A DNA stretch of 64,000 nt from NCBI RefSeq assembly GCF_000312665.1, contig NZ_HF536773.1, positions 545,582 to 609,581 on the forward strand. The letters are read 5' to 3'. This stretch comes from Rhizobium mesoamericanum STM3625 (GTDB lineage: Bacteria > Pseudomonadota > Alphaproteobacteria > Rhizobiales > Rhizobiaceae). Position 1 is the stretch's first letter. Every line of letters starts with the position of its first letter. The translations under genes were made by a program, and so were the position numbers. Below are positions 8,801-16,872 of this stretch, one piece after another. Below the pieces are notes generated by a model. It was not told where the DNA came from and ran no database searches. It saw only the letters and a list, made by a program, of their open reading frames with translations.

Positions 8801-11291
8801 CCAGAACGCATCAATTGGCGAGAATGGCGGGGAAGTCGACATTCCCGTCACCTCCAATTGGGGTGCCGGTGCCTACGTTACGGCGACCCTATTTCGCCCC
8901 GGCGATGCGCTGGATAGCCACATGCCGATGCGCGCCATTGGCGTGAAATGGCTGAAAGTCGATCCGGCTGAGCGTGCAATGCAGGTCAAGATCGACGCGC
9001 CGGAGAAGATGCTGCCGCGCGCACCACTACCGATCACGCTTGCCGTTGCCGGTGCAGGCGCCAACGAGGACGCCTATGTGACCGTTGCTGCCGTCGACGT
9101 CGGCATTCTCAACCTCACTCGCTACGAACCGCCAAACCCGGAAGACTGGTATTTCGGCCAGCGCCAGCTCGGTCTCGAAATTCGAGACCTTTACGGGCGG
9201 CTGATCGATGGTTCGCTCGGCGCCACCGGCAAGCTCAGGACGGGGGGTGACGGAGGTGCCGTGGCGCTTCAGGGAAGTCCGCCGACGCAAAAGCTCGTCG
9301 CCTTCTTCTCCGGCCCCGTGAAACTCGACGCGCAGGGCAAGGCAAACGTCAGCTTTGATATCCCGCAGTTCAACGGAACAGCCCGTGTCATTGCTGTCGC
9401 CTGGTCGAAGGCTGGTGTTGGCCATGCGACAAAGGATGTCATCATTCGCGATCCGGTCGTCGTGACGGCGAGCCTGCCGCGCTTCCTCGCACCCGGAGAT
9501 AGGTCCGAGCTTCGCCTCGATATTGCCAACACGGACGCGCCGGCAGGAGACTTTAAGCTGACTGTGACCGGCAACGAGGCGGTGGGCGTCGACCACGCTT
9601 CGCAGACGATCCATCTCAAGGTGGGCGCGAAATCTTCACTGACCCTTGCGGTCGCAGGCAAGCAGCCTGGCAATGGTAGCGTTTCGATCAACCTTTCCAA
9701 CGCCTCGGGTCTGTCGCTGGACCAGACGATTGATGTCCCAGTCCGGCCAGCTGTATTGCCGATGACTGAACGCCGCGTACTGGCGCTCAATCCATCTACC
9801 AAGCTGAGAGTCGATAAGGCCTTGTTGGCCGACAGCGTGTTGCCTGGCGCCTCCATAAGCGTCAGCGTCACGCGTTCAGCCGCCTTCGACATTCCCGCTC
9901 AGCTGATGTCGCTCGACCGCTACCCGTTTGGCTGCGCCGAGCAGACGACGAGCCGTGCCCTACCGCTCCTCTATCTGAGCGAGCTTGCCAGGCAGGCAGG
10001 CCTAGAAGATGACGCCGATGTCAAGAAGCGCGTTCAGGACGCAATCTACCGGGTCCTTTCCTATCAGGCTTCGGCAGGAAGCTTCGGCCTTTGGGGTCCG
10101 GATAGCGGCGATCTCTGGCTCGATTCCTATGTCACCGATTTCCTGACCCGCGCGCGCGAGCAGAAATATGACGTCCCGGATCGCGCGTTCGCACAGGCCT
10201 TGGAAAACTTGCAGAATGCGCTGAGCTATGACGTCAATGTCAAGGATCAGGGCGATCAGATCGCCTACGCACTCTATGTGCTCGCCCGCAACAAGAAAGC
10301 CGCGATCAGCGATCTTCGCTACTACGCCGACACGATGATCAACGATTTCCCGACTCCGCTTGCCAAGGCCCATATAGCGGCAGCACTGGCGCTTTATGGC
10401 GATGCGACCCGCTCGAAAAACATCTTCGTCGATGCCCTGCAAATGTCGGAGCAATCGATGGTCACGCGCGTCAATCTTTCCAGGACGGACTACGGCTCGA
10501 TCCTGCGGGATGGTGCTGCAATCCTTGCTCTTGCAGCCGAGAGCCGCCCGGTCCCGCCGGTGGTGCCTGAACTCGCGAAAGCTGTCGCCAAGGAATGGAA
10601 TCGTAGCAAATATACCAGCACCCAGGAGCAGGCCTGGATGCTGCTTGCCGCACGTGCCATAGAGGGCGGCGACGACTCGATCAAGATCGACGTGAACGGC
10701 GCGCTCCACAACGGCGCCTATTTGGCGAAGATGACCGGGGATGCATTGATGGGCAATGCGCTCACGCTCACCAACCAGACCGGCGAGCCCCTCTCGGCGG
10801 TCGTAACAACAGTCGCCGCCCCCGTCGTACCGCCGGCCGCAGGCGGCGACGGCTTTGCCATCGAGCGCACTTACTACACGATGGATGGCGAAGAGGCCAA
10901 CGTGACAGAGGCAAAGCAGAATGAACGCTACGTCGTCGTCCTGCACATCACCGAAAGCAACGACTGGCCCTCACGCACCGTCGTCACAGACCTGCTGCCG
11001 GCCGGCTTCCAGATCGACAATCCTAGCCTGGTCGACAGCGCGCAACTGACGAACTTCGACTGGATCGGCGAGGTGACGGCTGCCCACACCGAGTTCCGAA
11101 ACGACCGCTTCGTGGCGGCGTTCAACCGCTCAGCAGATGACAATCGCGAAATCAATGTCGCTTATGTCGTTCGCGCCGTCACACCTGGCACTTACGATCA
11201 CCCGGCTGCCGTTGTTGAGGACATGTATCGGCCGCAGCTTTCGGCACGTACGGCGACCGGCAAGATGGAGGTCACCGCGGCGTCGAAATGA
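5814..11291 (+). CDS. Bacterial alpha-2-macroglobulin with N-terminal PAN domain
   Basis: 1825 residues from the ATG at 5814, preceded by GGGGGA; an in-frame TTG at 5760 would mask the signal peptide. Order: signal peptide (about 1-26, ending AKA-A, no lipobox), PAN/apple-like domain (about 35-95, with paired Cys in 'CKASCIGDKSCKAF'), a TPR-like helical stretch (about 145-260), macroglobulin domains, then the thioester domain with C-A-E-Q (C1374-Q1377). The family traps proteases by forming a thioester bond on cleavage and is thought to protect the periplasm when the wall is breached. Its stop overlaps pbpC by four bases (ATGA), the known yfhM-pbpC pairing. Escherichia coli YfhM is a lipoprotein. 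This one appears soluble. Confidence 0.93.
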   Translation: MSVRAFFAIAAVALSSICASLPAKAADTRRTILTIQDADYFGFDLRTEQNLTLDQCKASCIGDKSCKAFTYNPKVKWCFLKSDFKTMNAFPGAIAGKIVEAASTKPEPDIGAAPRLSFLSGDIIQQARDDKANLEVADDQQGQSAESLIANGRLDLTAGNIVDAVKSFRSALALSPDNADLWLETARVADSFAKTDDNDGSEIYGQAVLAAVNGYNLTRTTSSRAEALSVLAGALEKNTNYRAALNAYKASLALVNSREIQAAFLQLKSTQGFRITDHTVDADSANPRACATFSESLVKTLDYAPFVTLNGAAPKALETKDKQVCVEGLTHGENYKITFRTGLPSSVDEVLEAPVSFDIYVKDRTASVRFTGDSFVLPSTARRGLPIVSVNMTSANLKLYRIGDRGIAPLMTSSQFLTQLDGYSAQRIEDESGELVWQGSIDIASDLNKDVVTSFPVDEALPERKPGVYVLMATAPNAPDQDWNAQATQWFVVSDIGITTYAGTDGLNVFTRSLASAKPIAGIELQLLAKNNEVLGTATTDENGRATFAAGLIRATAALTPAVITAKNGSADYVFLDMTRAGFDLSDRGVTGRASPGAIDVLSWTERGIYRAGETVHAAALARDNDGKAIENLPLTFIFLRPDGVEDRRIVSQTSNLGGYAIDLPVQENAMRGTWTMNIHTDPKASPIATKTFLIDDFVPDRTDMEIKTEAKVIGPETPATIDISGKYLYGAPAAGLSLEGDVVIKPTRQTDAFPGYFFGLADEEASEDTRLTIDGLAELDENGESATDLTVGDLPATTQLLNATVYIRMQEAGGRAIERSLVLPVKNQGPKVGIKPEFSGEVGENSIANFTIIGVDADGKKQAIGGLRWKLYKLNRDYQWYRDGTAWKYEPIYTAEQVANGNVDASADGTKISSPVAWGRYRLEVESTATDGPTSSVEFDAGWFVQTTSTETPDGLEIALDKDSYKIGEMAKLKVSSRYAGELMIAAGTENLIAVQNASIGENGGEVDIPVTSNWGAGAYVTATLFRPGDALDSHMPMRAIGVKWLKVDPAERAMQVKIDAPEKMLPRAPLPITLAVAGAGANEDAYVTVAAVDVGILNLTRYEPPNPEDWYFGQRQLGLEIRDLYGRLIDGSLGATGKLRTGGDGGAVALQGSPPTQKLVAFFSGPVKLDAQGKANVSFDIPQFNGTARVIAVAWSKAGVGHATKDVIIRDPVVVTASLPRFLAPGDRSELRLDIANTDAPAGDFKLTVTGNEAVGVDHASQTIHLKVGAKSSLTLAVAGKQPGNGSVSINLSNASGLSLDQTIDVPVRPAVLPMTERRVLALNPSTKLRVDKALLADSVLPGASISVSVTRSAAFDIPAQLMSLDRYPFGCAEQTTSRALPLLYLSELARQAGLEDDADVKKRVQDAIYRVLSYQASAGSFGLWGPDSGDLWLDSYVTDFLTRAREQKYDVPDRAFAQALENLQNALSYDVNVKDQGDQIAYALYVLARNKKAAISDLRYYADTMINDFPTPLAKAHIAAALALYGDATRSKNIFVDALQMSEQSMVTRVNLSRTDYGSILRDGAAILALAAESRPVPPVVPELAKAVAKEWNRSKYTSTQEQAWMLLAARAIEGGDDSIKIDVNGALHNGAYLAKMTGDALMGNALTLTNQTGEPLSAVVTTVAAPVVPPAAGGDGFAIERTYYTMDGEEANVTEAKQNERYVVVLHITESNDWPSRTVVTDLLPAGFQIDNPSLVDSAQLTNFDWIGEVTAAHTEFRNDRFVAAFNRSADDNREINVAYVVRAVTPGTYDHPAAVVEDMYRPQLSARTATGKMEVTAASK

Positions 11292-13369
11292 GAAAGAAGA
11301 AGAAGCTCGCGATTCTAAGCGTCGCCTGCATTCTCGTTGCCGGCGCCGGGCTGGTCTTGCTCGACGCCGCCGACCATGCCTATCCGCCGCCGCTCGACAA
11401 TGCTGGAACGGTCTCTGCCGAAGTGCGCGACTCGGACGGTCAGCTGCTTCGGGCCTTCGCAACACCCGACGGTCTCTGGCGCTTGAAGACCACCGCGGCA
11501 GATGTCGATCCGCAATTCCTCAAGATGCTGATCGCCTACGAGGACCGGCGGTTCTACACCCATGCCGGCGTCGATCTGCAGGCGCTAGGCCGTGCCGCCA
11601 TCCAACTGCTGACCAACGGCCGCATCGTTTCTGGTGCATCGACCCTGTCGATGCAGGTCGCGCGGCTGATCGAACCGCGCGAGGGCCGTTCGCTGTCGGC
11701 GAAGCTTCTCCAGATGGCCCGCGCCCTTCAGATCGAACGGCGGCTGTCGAAAGAGCAGATCCTTGATCTCTATCTGACGCATGCGCCCTATGGCGGCAAT
11801 CTCGAAGGCGTGCGGGCTGCAAGCCTTGCCTATTTCGGCAAAGAGCCGCGGCGGTTGACGGTCGCCGAAGCATCTTTGCTCGTCGCGCTGCCGCAGCTAC
11901 CTGAAAAGCGCCGCCCGGACCGTAATCTCGCAACGGCCGAAGCGGCACGCAAGCGGGTGCTGGAGCGTGCCGCCGTCGCCGAAGCTGTCGGCGAGGGCGA
12001 GGCCGCGCGTGCGGAAATCGTGCCGGTGCCATCTCGTCGTATGCAGCTTCCCGCGCTCGCCGCCCATGTCGGCGAAGCGGCGCGACGAAAGGATCCGAAG
12101 GCGACGCAATACTTAACGACACTGAAGAAACAGGTGCAGATAGGATTGGAAGCCGTTGCCCGCGCGTCCGCCCTGCAACTCGGCCCGAAGCTGTCGATCG
12201 CCATGGTCATGGCCGATGCACAGACCGGCGACATTCTCGGCGAGGTTGGTTCAGCCGACTATTTCGATGCCAGCCGTTCGGGCTGGATCGATATGACGCG
12301 CGCTAGCCGATCGCCAGGCTCTACTCTGAAGCCCTTCATTTACGGCCTCGCGTTTGAAGAAGGCCTCGTCAGCCAGGAAACAATCATCGAAGATCGTCCG
12401 GCCGATTTCTTCGGCTACCGACCGCGAAACTTTGACATGAGCTATCAGGGCGACGTCACGGTGCGCGAAGCATTGCAATTGTCGCTGAATGTTCCCGCTG
12501 TAAAGCTGCTTGACGCGGTCAACCCGTCCAAGCTGCTCATTCGCTTCCGCCGCGCGGAGGTGCGTCCAGTGTTGCCCGCCAACGAGACGCCAGGCCTGGC
12601 AATCGGCCTCGGTGGCCTCGGAATTACGCTAAAGGATCTGGTCCAGCTTTATACCGCACTCACCAACCATGGTCAGCCAATCCGCATCGGCGATGGCGTC
12701 AACGACCGCCCCGGCAAGATCGACGGCGAAGGCATGCTTGATCCGGTGGCCGTCTGGAATGTCGCCGATATTCTCTCCGGCGTCATTCCGCCGGCCGGCG
12801 CCCCCAAACGGGGGATCGCCTTCAAAACCGGCACGAGTTACGGCTATCGCGATGCTTGGTCCGTTGGCTACGATGGACGCTACGTGCTTGGCGTCTGGGT
12901 GGGGCGACCGGACAATGGCGCGGTGCCTGGATTGACAGGTTTTGGCACCGCAGCGCCCATCCTCTTTGAAGGCTTCGCAAAATCAGGGATCGCGACGACG
13001 CCCCTGCCTCGTCCGCCATTGGGAGCAATGCGGATCACACAGGCCGAGCTGCCGATCAGCCAACGTCGCTTCGCAGTCAATCCAAGTGGCCTGTTGGCAA
13101 CCTCCGGCCGCGAACCGGCGCCGCAGATCGTCTATCCGCCCGAGGGTGCCCATGTCGATCTCGGGGCGAAGAACGGCGAGCTTTCTCCATTGATGCTGAA
13201 ACTGCAGGGTGGCCGTGCCCCCTTCCGCTGGCTTGTCAACGGCAAGCCATTACCCGATATCTCCCGGCGCCGCACCAATCAGTGGGTGCCCGACGGCGGC
13301 GGTTACTCCAAGCTCACGGTGATTGACGCCATGGGCCGGGCAGCCAGCGTCGGCGTCTTCGTCGACTGA
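11288..13369 (+). CDS. pbpC: Penicillin-binding protein 1C
   Basis: 693 residues. One N-terminal membrane anchor (about 7-26), then a GT51 transglycosylase domain with catalytic E85 in 'YEDRRFY' and the 'GASTLSMQ' motif, then a transpeptidase domain with S-T-L-K (S345), S-L-N ('LSLNVPAVK') and K-T-G ('FKTGTSYGY'). The C-terminus from about 600 matches the BiPBP_C domain typical of PbpC. It polymerises and may cross-link peptidoglycan in the periplasm. The four-base overlap with the macroglobulin gene implies coupled translation and supports joint action in wall repair and defence. Confidence 0.95.
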   Translation: MRKKKKLAILSVACILVAGAGLVLLDAADHAYPPPLDNAGTVSAEVRDSDGQLLRAFATPDGLWRLKTTAADVDPQFLKMLIAYEDRRFYTHAGVDLQALGRAAIQLLTNGRIVSGASTLSMQVARLIEPREGRSLSAKLLQMARALQIERRLSKEQILDLYLTHAPYGGNLEGVRAASLAYFGKEPRRLTVAEASLLVALPQLPEKRRPDRNLATAEAARKRVLERAAVAEAVGEGEAARAEIVPVPSRRMQLPALAAHVGEAARRKDPKATQYLTTLKKQVQIGLEAVARASALQLGPKLSIAMVMADAQTGDILGEVGSADYFDASRSGWIDMTRASRSPGSTLKPFIYGLAFEEGLVSQETIIEDRPADFFGYRPRNFDMSYQGDVTVREALQLSLNVPAVKLLDAVNPSKLLIRFRRAEVRPVLPANETPGLAIGLGGLGITLKDLVQLYTALTNHGQPIRIGDGVNDRPGKIDGEGMLDPVAVWNVADILSGVIPPAGAPKRGIAFKTGTSYGYRDAWSVGYDGRYVLGVWVGRPDNGAVPGLTGFGTAAPILFEGFAKSGIATTPLPRPPLGAMRITQAELPISQRRFAVNPSGLLATSGREPAPQIVYPPEGAHVDLGAKNGELSPLMLKLQGGRAPFRWLVNGKPLPDISRRRTNQWVPDGGGYSKLTVIDAMGRAASVGVFVD

Positions 13370-13395
13370 GCGATACGAGCTCGACGGTCGGGTTA

Positions 13396-13423
13396 GGCTC
13401 CTACATCCAAGGATGTAGGTGCC
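13396..13423. terminator. Perfect-arm hairpin after pbpC
   Basis: Inverted repeat cctacatcc-aa-ggatgtagg (13400-13419), extended by ggc/gcc after one T-T mismatch. It lies 27 nt past the pbpC stop. There is no U-tract, so it could equally be a protein-binding palindrome for the downstream gene. Confidence 0.4.
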
Positions 13424-13566
13424 ATCAAAGATAAGTTGCGCCTATATTAGTCTCGCCTAAATCTGAGGGTTGTCCTGGTATCACCCTCGATCGTGGTCGA
13501 TTTCCCTTGTTTGCGTTGTCTGCGTCCAACACCGCATCGTCGAAATGCGGCTCTAAAGAGGTGAGC

Positions 13567-13959
13567 ATGAGCAACAGCGAGGAGCCGCGGTGGGAGCTCG
13601 ACGATGAGCTCAAGACCTTGTCGATCACATTTCCGACGGATCCACCGGTCGCGTTCGTGCTTGACGCAGAGGCGGTATCAAAGCTCATCGATGGTGTCGG
13701 GCAAATCAGGGCTGAGATGCTTCCATACTACCAGGAAAGTTGGAAAGGCGGACAGATGGTCAATGCCGTGCTCGATCCACATTGGTATTCGGAACCTGAC
13801 GCGTTGCTTGGCGAGTCACTTCTCCACATTCGCGATCCGCGCTTTGGATGGCTGCATTATGCCCTGCCCCGAGAATCCGCAAGGGCCTTGGGAACCCTCT
13901 TGCTGCACCAGGCTGATGAGGGACCTGACGATGAGCAAGAACAGCATCGCAAAAACTGA
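13567..13959 (+). CDS. Hypothetical protein
   Basis: 130 residues from the ATG at 13567, which has an AGAGGTG-like site upstream. A longer frame from 13507 adds an unlikely N-terminus. No signal peptide or membrane helix. Composition is acidic, with a beta-rich N-terminal half ('LKTLSITFPTDPPVAFVLDAE' region, residues 12-33), a helix with 'LIDGVGQIRAEMLP', and a polar tail rich in D, E and Q. I do not recognise the family. It is flanked by the hairpin after pbpC and a second hairpin before the copper ATPase, so it is probably monocistronic. Confidence 0.65.
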   Translation: MSNSEEPRWELDDELKTLSITFPTDPPVAFVLDAEAVSKLIDGVGQIRAEMLPYYQESWKGGQMVNAVLDPHWYSEPDALLGESLLHIRDPRFGWLHYALPRESARALGTLLLHQADEGPDDEQEQHRKN

Positions 13960-14094
13960 TCCTCACCGAATGGTAGGCCCACGTACCACTTTTGTCTGAA
14001 GTGTAATCAACGTCAGGTCGTGCTTTTATAATCCGGCAAGATGCGGAATTTGTTTCGAGTAATATTTCAGTATCTGCCATTATCCTTGCAGTTG

Positions 14095-14126
14095 ACAAAT
14101 GGCCTGCCTCGCGGCAGGCCATTTGT
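14095..14126. terminator. Long perfect hairpin, probable terminator
   Basis: Arms of 14 bp (acaaatggcctgcc / ggcaggccatttgt) around the loop tcgc. With A-rich and T-rich ends on the two sides it can work as a bidirectional intrinsic terminator, insulating the copper promoter 40 nt downstream. Confidence 0.55.
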
Positions 14127-14166
14127 GCTCGTGCAGGCTTCTCACAAAATTCGTCCGGCTTTCCGC

Positions 14167-14197
14167 TTGACCTTCCAATCGCTGGAAGGTTCATAAG
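14167..14197 (+). promoter_or_regulatory. CueR/HmrR-type copper-responsive promoter
   Basis: -35 TTGACC and -10 CATAAG are separated by 19 nt, the over-long spacer typical of MerR-family promoters. The spacer and -35 contain the dyad accttcc-N7-ggaaggt (14170-14190), nearly the same as the Escherichia coli copA operator. A CueR/HmrR activator bound to Cu(I) would twist this DNA to allow transcription of the ATPase gene at 14234. No merR-type gene is present in the window, so the regulator is encoded elsewhere. Confidence 0.85.
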
Positions 14198-14233
14198 ACT
14201 ATCCACTGCCATCTCAGGCAAAGGAGAATCCGT

Positions 14234-16735
14234 ATGGAGAGCAACCACGATCACCGCCACCACGATCATCCTGGCCATGGTCATGGCGCGACGAATACCG
14301 ACAGCATCGTGCGCGATCCTGTTTGCGGCATGACAGTCGATCCCGGGGCCGGAAAACCTTCGCTTCAATATGATGGCTTTACCTATCATTTCTGCTCGGA
14401 CGGCTGCCGGCGAAAGTTCGAGACTGCGCCGCAAGACTATCTGACGGCGACGGATCCGGTTTGCGGGATGACAGTCAAACGCGCCACTGCAAAGCACATG
14501 CTGAAGCACAACAGCGAAATGTTCTACTTCTGCTCTACAGGCTGCAAGGCGAAATTCGAAGCCGATCCCAGCGCTTATCGCGACGGTAACGGGCCTTTAC
14601 AGAAGCCGATGCCGAAAGGCACGCTTTATACCTGCCCGATGCATCCGGAAGTCATCAGCGATCATCCGGGCGACTGCCCGAAATGTGGGATGGCCTTGGA
14701 ACCGATGGGTATTCCGCCGGTTGACGAGGGACCAAATCCGGAATTGGTGGATTTCACCCGCCGCCTCTTTGTGAGCGGCGCCCTTTCGATCCCCCTGCTT
14801 GCAATAGCCATGGGACCGATGATCGGCTTGCCGCTGCGCGACAGGATTGGCGAACCGCAAGCGACTTGGATCGAACTGCTTCTTGCCACGCCGGTCGTGC
14901 TTTGGGCCGCCTTGCCGTTCTTCCGGCGAGCCCTTGCATCCCTTGTCAATCGAAGCCCCAATATGTGGACGCTGATTGGGCTAGGTGTAGGAACGGCCTA
15001 TCTTTACAGTGTCGTCGCCACAATCGCACCCGGTATTTTCCCGCACACATTCCGCGGCCATGGCGATGCCGTTCCCGTCTATTTCGAAGCGGCCGCCGTC
15101 ATAGTCGCTTTGGTCTTTGTCGGTCAGGTTCTGGAATTGAAGGCCCGCGAGAAGACCGGTTCAGCGATACGCGCACTGCTTGATCTCGCACCGAAGACCG
15201 CGCGCCGCATCAATGCAGACGGCACGGAAGTCGACGTCGCCGTGGATGAGATCCAAGTCGGAGATCATGTCCGCGTTCGCCCGGGCGAACGGATTCCGAT
15301 CGACGGTTCCGTCAGCGAAGGGCAATCGACCCTCGATGAGTCCATGATAACAGGCGAACCGATCCCGGTCGAAAAGCAGAAGGGCGACGCGGTGACCGGA
15401 GGTACGATCAACAAGAACGGAACGCTCGTGATGATCGCCGAGAAGATCGGCGCCGACACGACGTTGTCCCGAATCGTCGACCTCGTCGCAAAAGCCCAGC
15501 GTTCGCGCGCGCCCATTCAGGGCGCCGTCGATCGCGTTTCAGCGATCTTTGTTCCTGCTGTCGTCGCCGCGGCCGTCATCGCCTTCATCGTCTGGAGTCT
15601 TGTCGGTCCAGAGCCACGCATGGCACACGCGTTGCTCGCCGCCGTTGCCGTGCTGATTATTGCGTGCCCCTGCGCACTTGGCCTCGCAACACCCATGTCG
15701 ATCATGATTGCGACCGGTCGCGGTGCTCAGGAGGGTGTTCTGATAAAGGACGCTGAAGCGCTTGAACGCTTCGCGCGGGTCGACACGCTGATCGTTGACA
15801 AGACGGGAACGCTGACCGAAGGAAAACCCAGGCTTACAGATGTCGTGCCCGTTGGCGGCGCCGAGGAAATGCGCCTGCTAAAGCTCGCGGCCAGCCTCGA
15901 GCGTGGATCCGAGCACCCGTTGGCCGAGGCCATTGTGTCCGGCGCGCAGGAGCGCGGCGTTGATCTCGGCGAGGTCACCGACTTTGAAGCAAGAACCGGC
16001 AAGGGTGTGCGAGGCAAGGCCGAAGGGGTCAGCCTGGCGCTTGGCAACGCCGCAATGATGGACGATCTCGGTATCGACATTACGCCTGTTGCCGATCAGG
16101 TTCGCTCGTTGCGTGACGCCGGCAAAACGGTGATGTTCGTGGTCATCGATGAAAGGCTCGAAGGCTTCGTGGCGGTTGCCGACCGGATCAAGCAGACCAC
16201 AGCGGCTGCCATCAAGGCGCTGCACGACAACGGCCTGAAAATCATCATGGCAACGGGTGACAATGAACGCACGGCGCGCGCGGTTGCAACGAGCCTCGGC
16301 ATCGACGAGGTACGTGCCGACGTTCTACCCGAAGGCAAAAAGGCTTTGGTCGATGAACTGCGCGCTAAGGGTGCAGTGGTCGCGATGGCCGGCGACGGCG
16401 TCAATGACGCGCCTGCGCTGGCTGCCGCCGACGTGGGCATCGCGATGGGCACCGGCGCTGACGTTGCAATGGAAAGTGCCGGCCTGACGCTTGTCAAAGG
16501 TGATCTGAACGGGATCGTTCGCGCAAGGCGGCTGGCGATGGCCACGATGCGCAACATCCGCCAGAACCTCGGCTTTGCTTTCGGTTACAACGCGCTCGGC
16601 GTCCCTTTGGCTGCAGGCGTACTCTACCCGATTTCCGGACTGCTGCTGTCGCCGATGATCGCTGCCGCCGCCATGAGCTTGTCATCGGTTTCAGTGATCG
16701 CCAACGCGCTGCGCCTGCGGCTCGCGAAGCTATAG
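14234..16735 (+). CDS. copA: Copper-exporting P1B-1-type ATPase
   Basis: 833 residues. A His-rich leader (1-20) is followed by two YHS-type metal domains ('DPVCGMTV' at about 28 and 74) and a heavy-metal-binding domain ('YTCPMHPEV', about 132) in place of the usual GMTCxxC HMA domains. The ATPase core has the C-P-C transport motif (478-480), D522-K-T-G-T phosphorylation site, 'SEHPLAEA' and 'GDGVNDAPAL'. The last helices carry 'YNALGVPLAAG' and 'MSLSSVSVI', the Cu(I)-selectivity signatures. It exports Cu(I) from the cytoplasm across the inner membrane. In rhizobia such genes are also called actP. The CueR-type promoter upstream fits copper induction. Confidence 0.93.
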   Translation: MESNHDHRHHDHPGHGHGATNTDSIVRDPVCGMTVDPGAGKPSLQYDGFTYHFCSDGCRRKFETAPQDYLTATDPVCGMTVKRATAKHMLKHNSEMFYFCSTGCKAKFEADPSAYRDGNGPLQKPMPKGTLYTCPMHPEVISDHPGDCPKCGMALEPMGIPPVDEGPNPELVDFTRRLFVSGALSIPLLAIAMGPMIGLPLRDRIGEPQATWIELLLATPVVLWAALPFFRRALASLVNRSPNMWTLIGLGVGTAYLYSVVATIAPGIFPHTFRGHGDAVPVYFEAAAVIVALVFVGQVLELKAREKTGSAIRALLDLAPKTARRINADGTEVDVAVDEIQVGDHVRVRPGERIPIDGSVSEGQSTLDESMITGEPIPVEKQKGDAVTGGTINKNGTLVMIAEKIGADTTLSRIVDLVAKAQRSRAPIQGAVDRVSAIFVPAVVAAAVIAFIVWSLVGPEPRMAHALLAAVAVLIIACPCALGLATPMSIMIATGRGAQEGVLIKDAEALERFARVDTLIVDKTGTLTEGKPRLTDVVPVGGAEEMRLLKLAASLERGSEHPLAEAIVSGAQERGVDLGEVTDFEARTGKGVRGKAEGVSLALGNAAMMDDLGIDITPVADQVRSLRDAGKTVMFVVIDERLEGFVAVADRIKQTTAAAIKALHDNGLKIIMATGDNERTARAVATSLGIDEVRADVLPEGKKALVDELRAKGAVVAMAGDGVNDAPALAAADVGIAMGTGADVAMESAGLTLVKGDLNGIVRARRLAMATMRNIRQNLGFAFGYNALGVPLAAGVLYPISGLLLSPMIAAAAMSLSSVSVIANALRLRLAKL

Positions 16736-16744
16736 GAGGTCGCC

Positions 16745-16777
16745 ATGACCACGGCAATGACAGGCCGGATTGCCTAA
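16745..16777 (+). other. Ten-codon ORF with perfect Shine-Dalgarno
   Basis: AGGAGGT overlaps the copA stop codon and is followed by ATG at 16745 and a ten-residue frame (MTTAMTGRIA) ending in TAA. The strength of the site is that of a real translational start. It may be the leftover beginning of a lost downstream gene of the copper operon, or a tiny peptide. A second AAGGAG follows at about 16782 without a good start. Confidence 0.35.
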
Positions 16778-16872
16778 TCCTTAAGGAGAAATTGGACAAT
16801 CGACCGGACCAAGTCTCTGCGGCGGCGACATTATCTTAGCTGCCCCACTATCTCCCCTGCCAATGCGGGACG

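Noticed and set aside
10002..10946. 314-codon antisense frame inside the macroglobulin gene
   Set aside because: Exact shadow of a well-supported gene; Cys/His/Arg-rich translation without domains.
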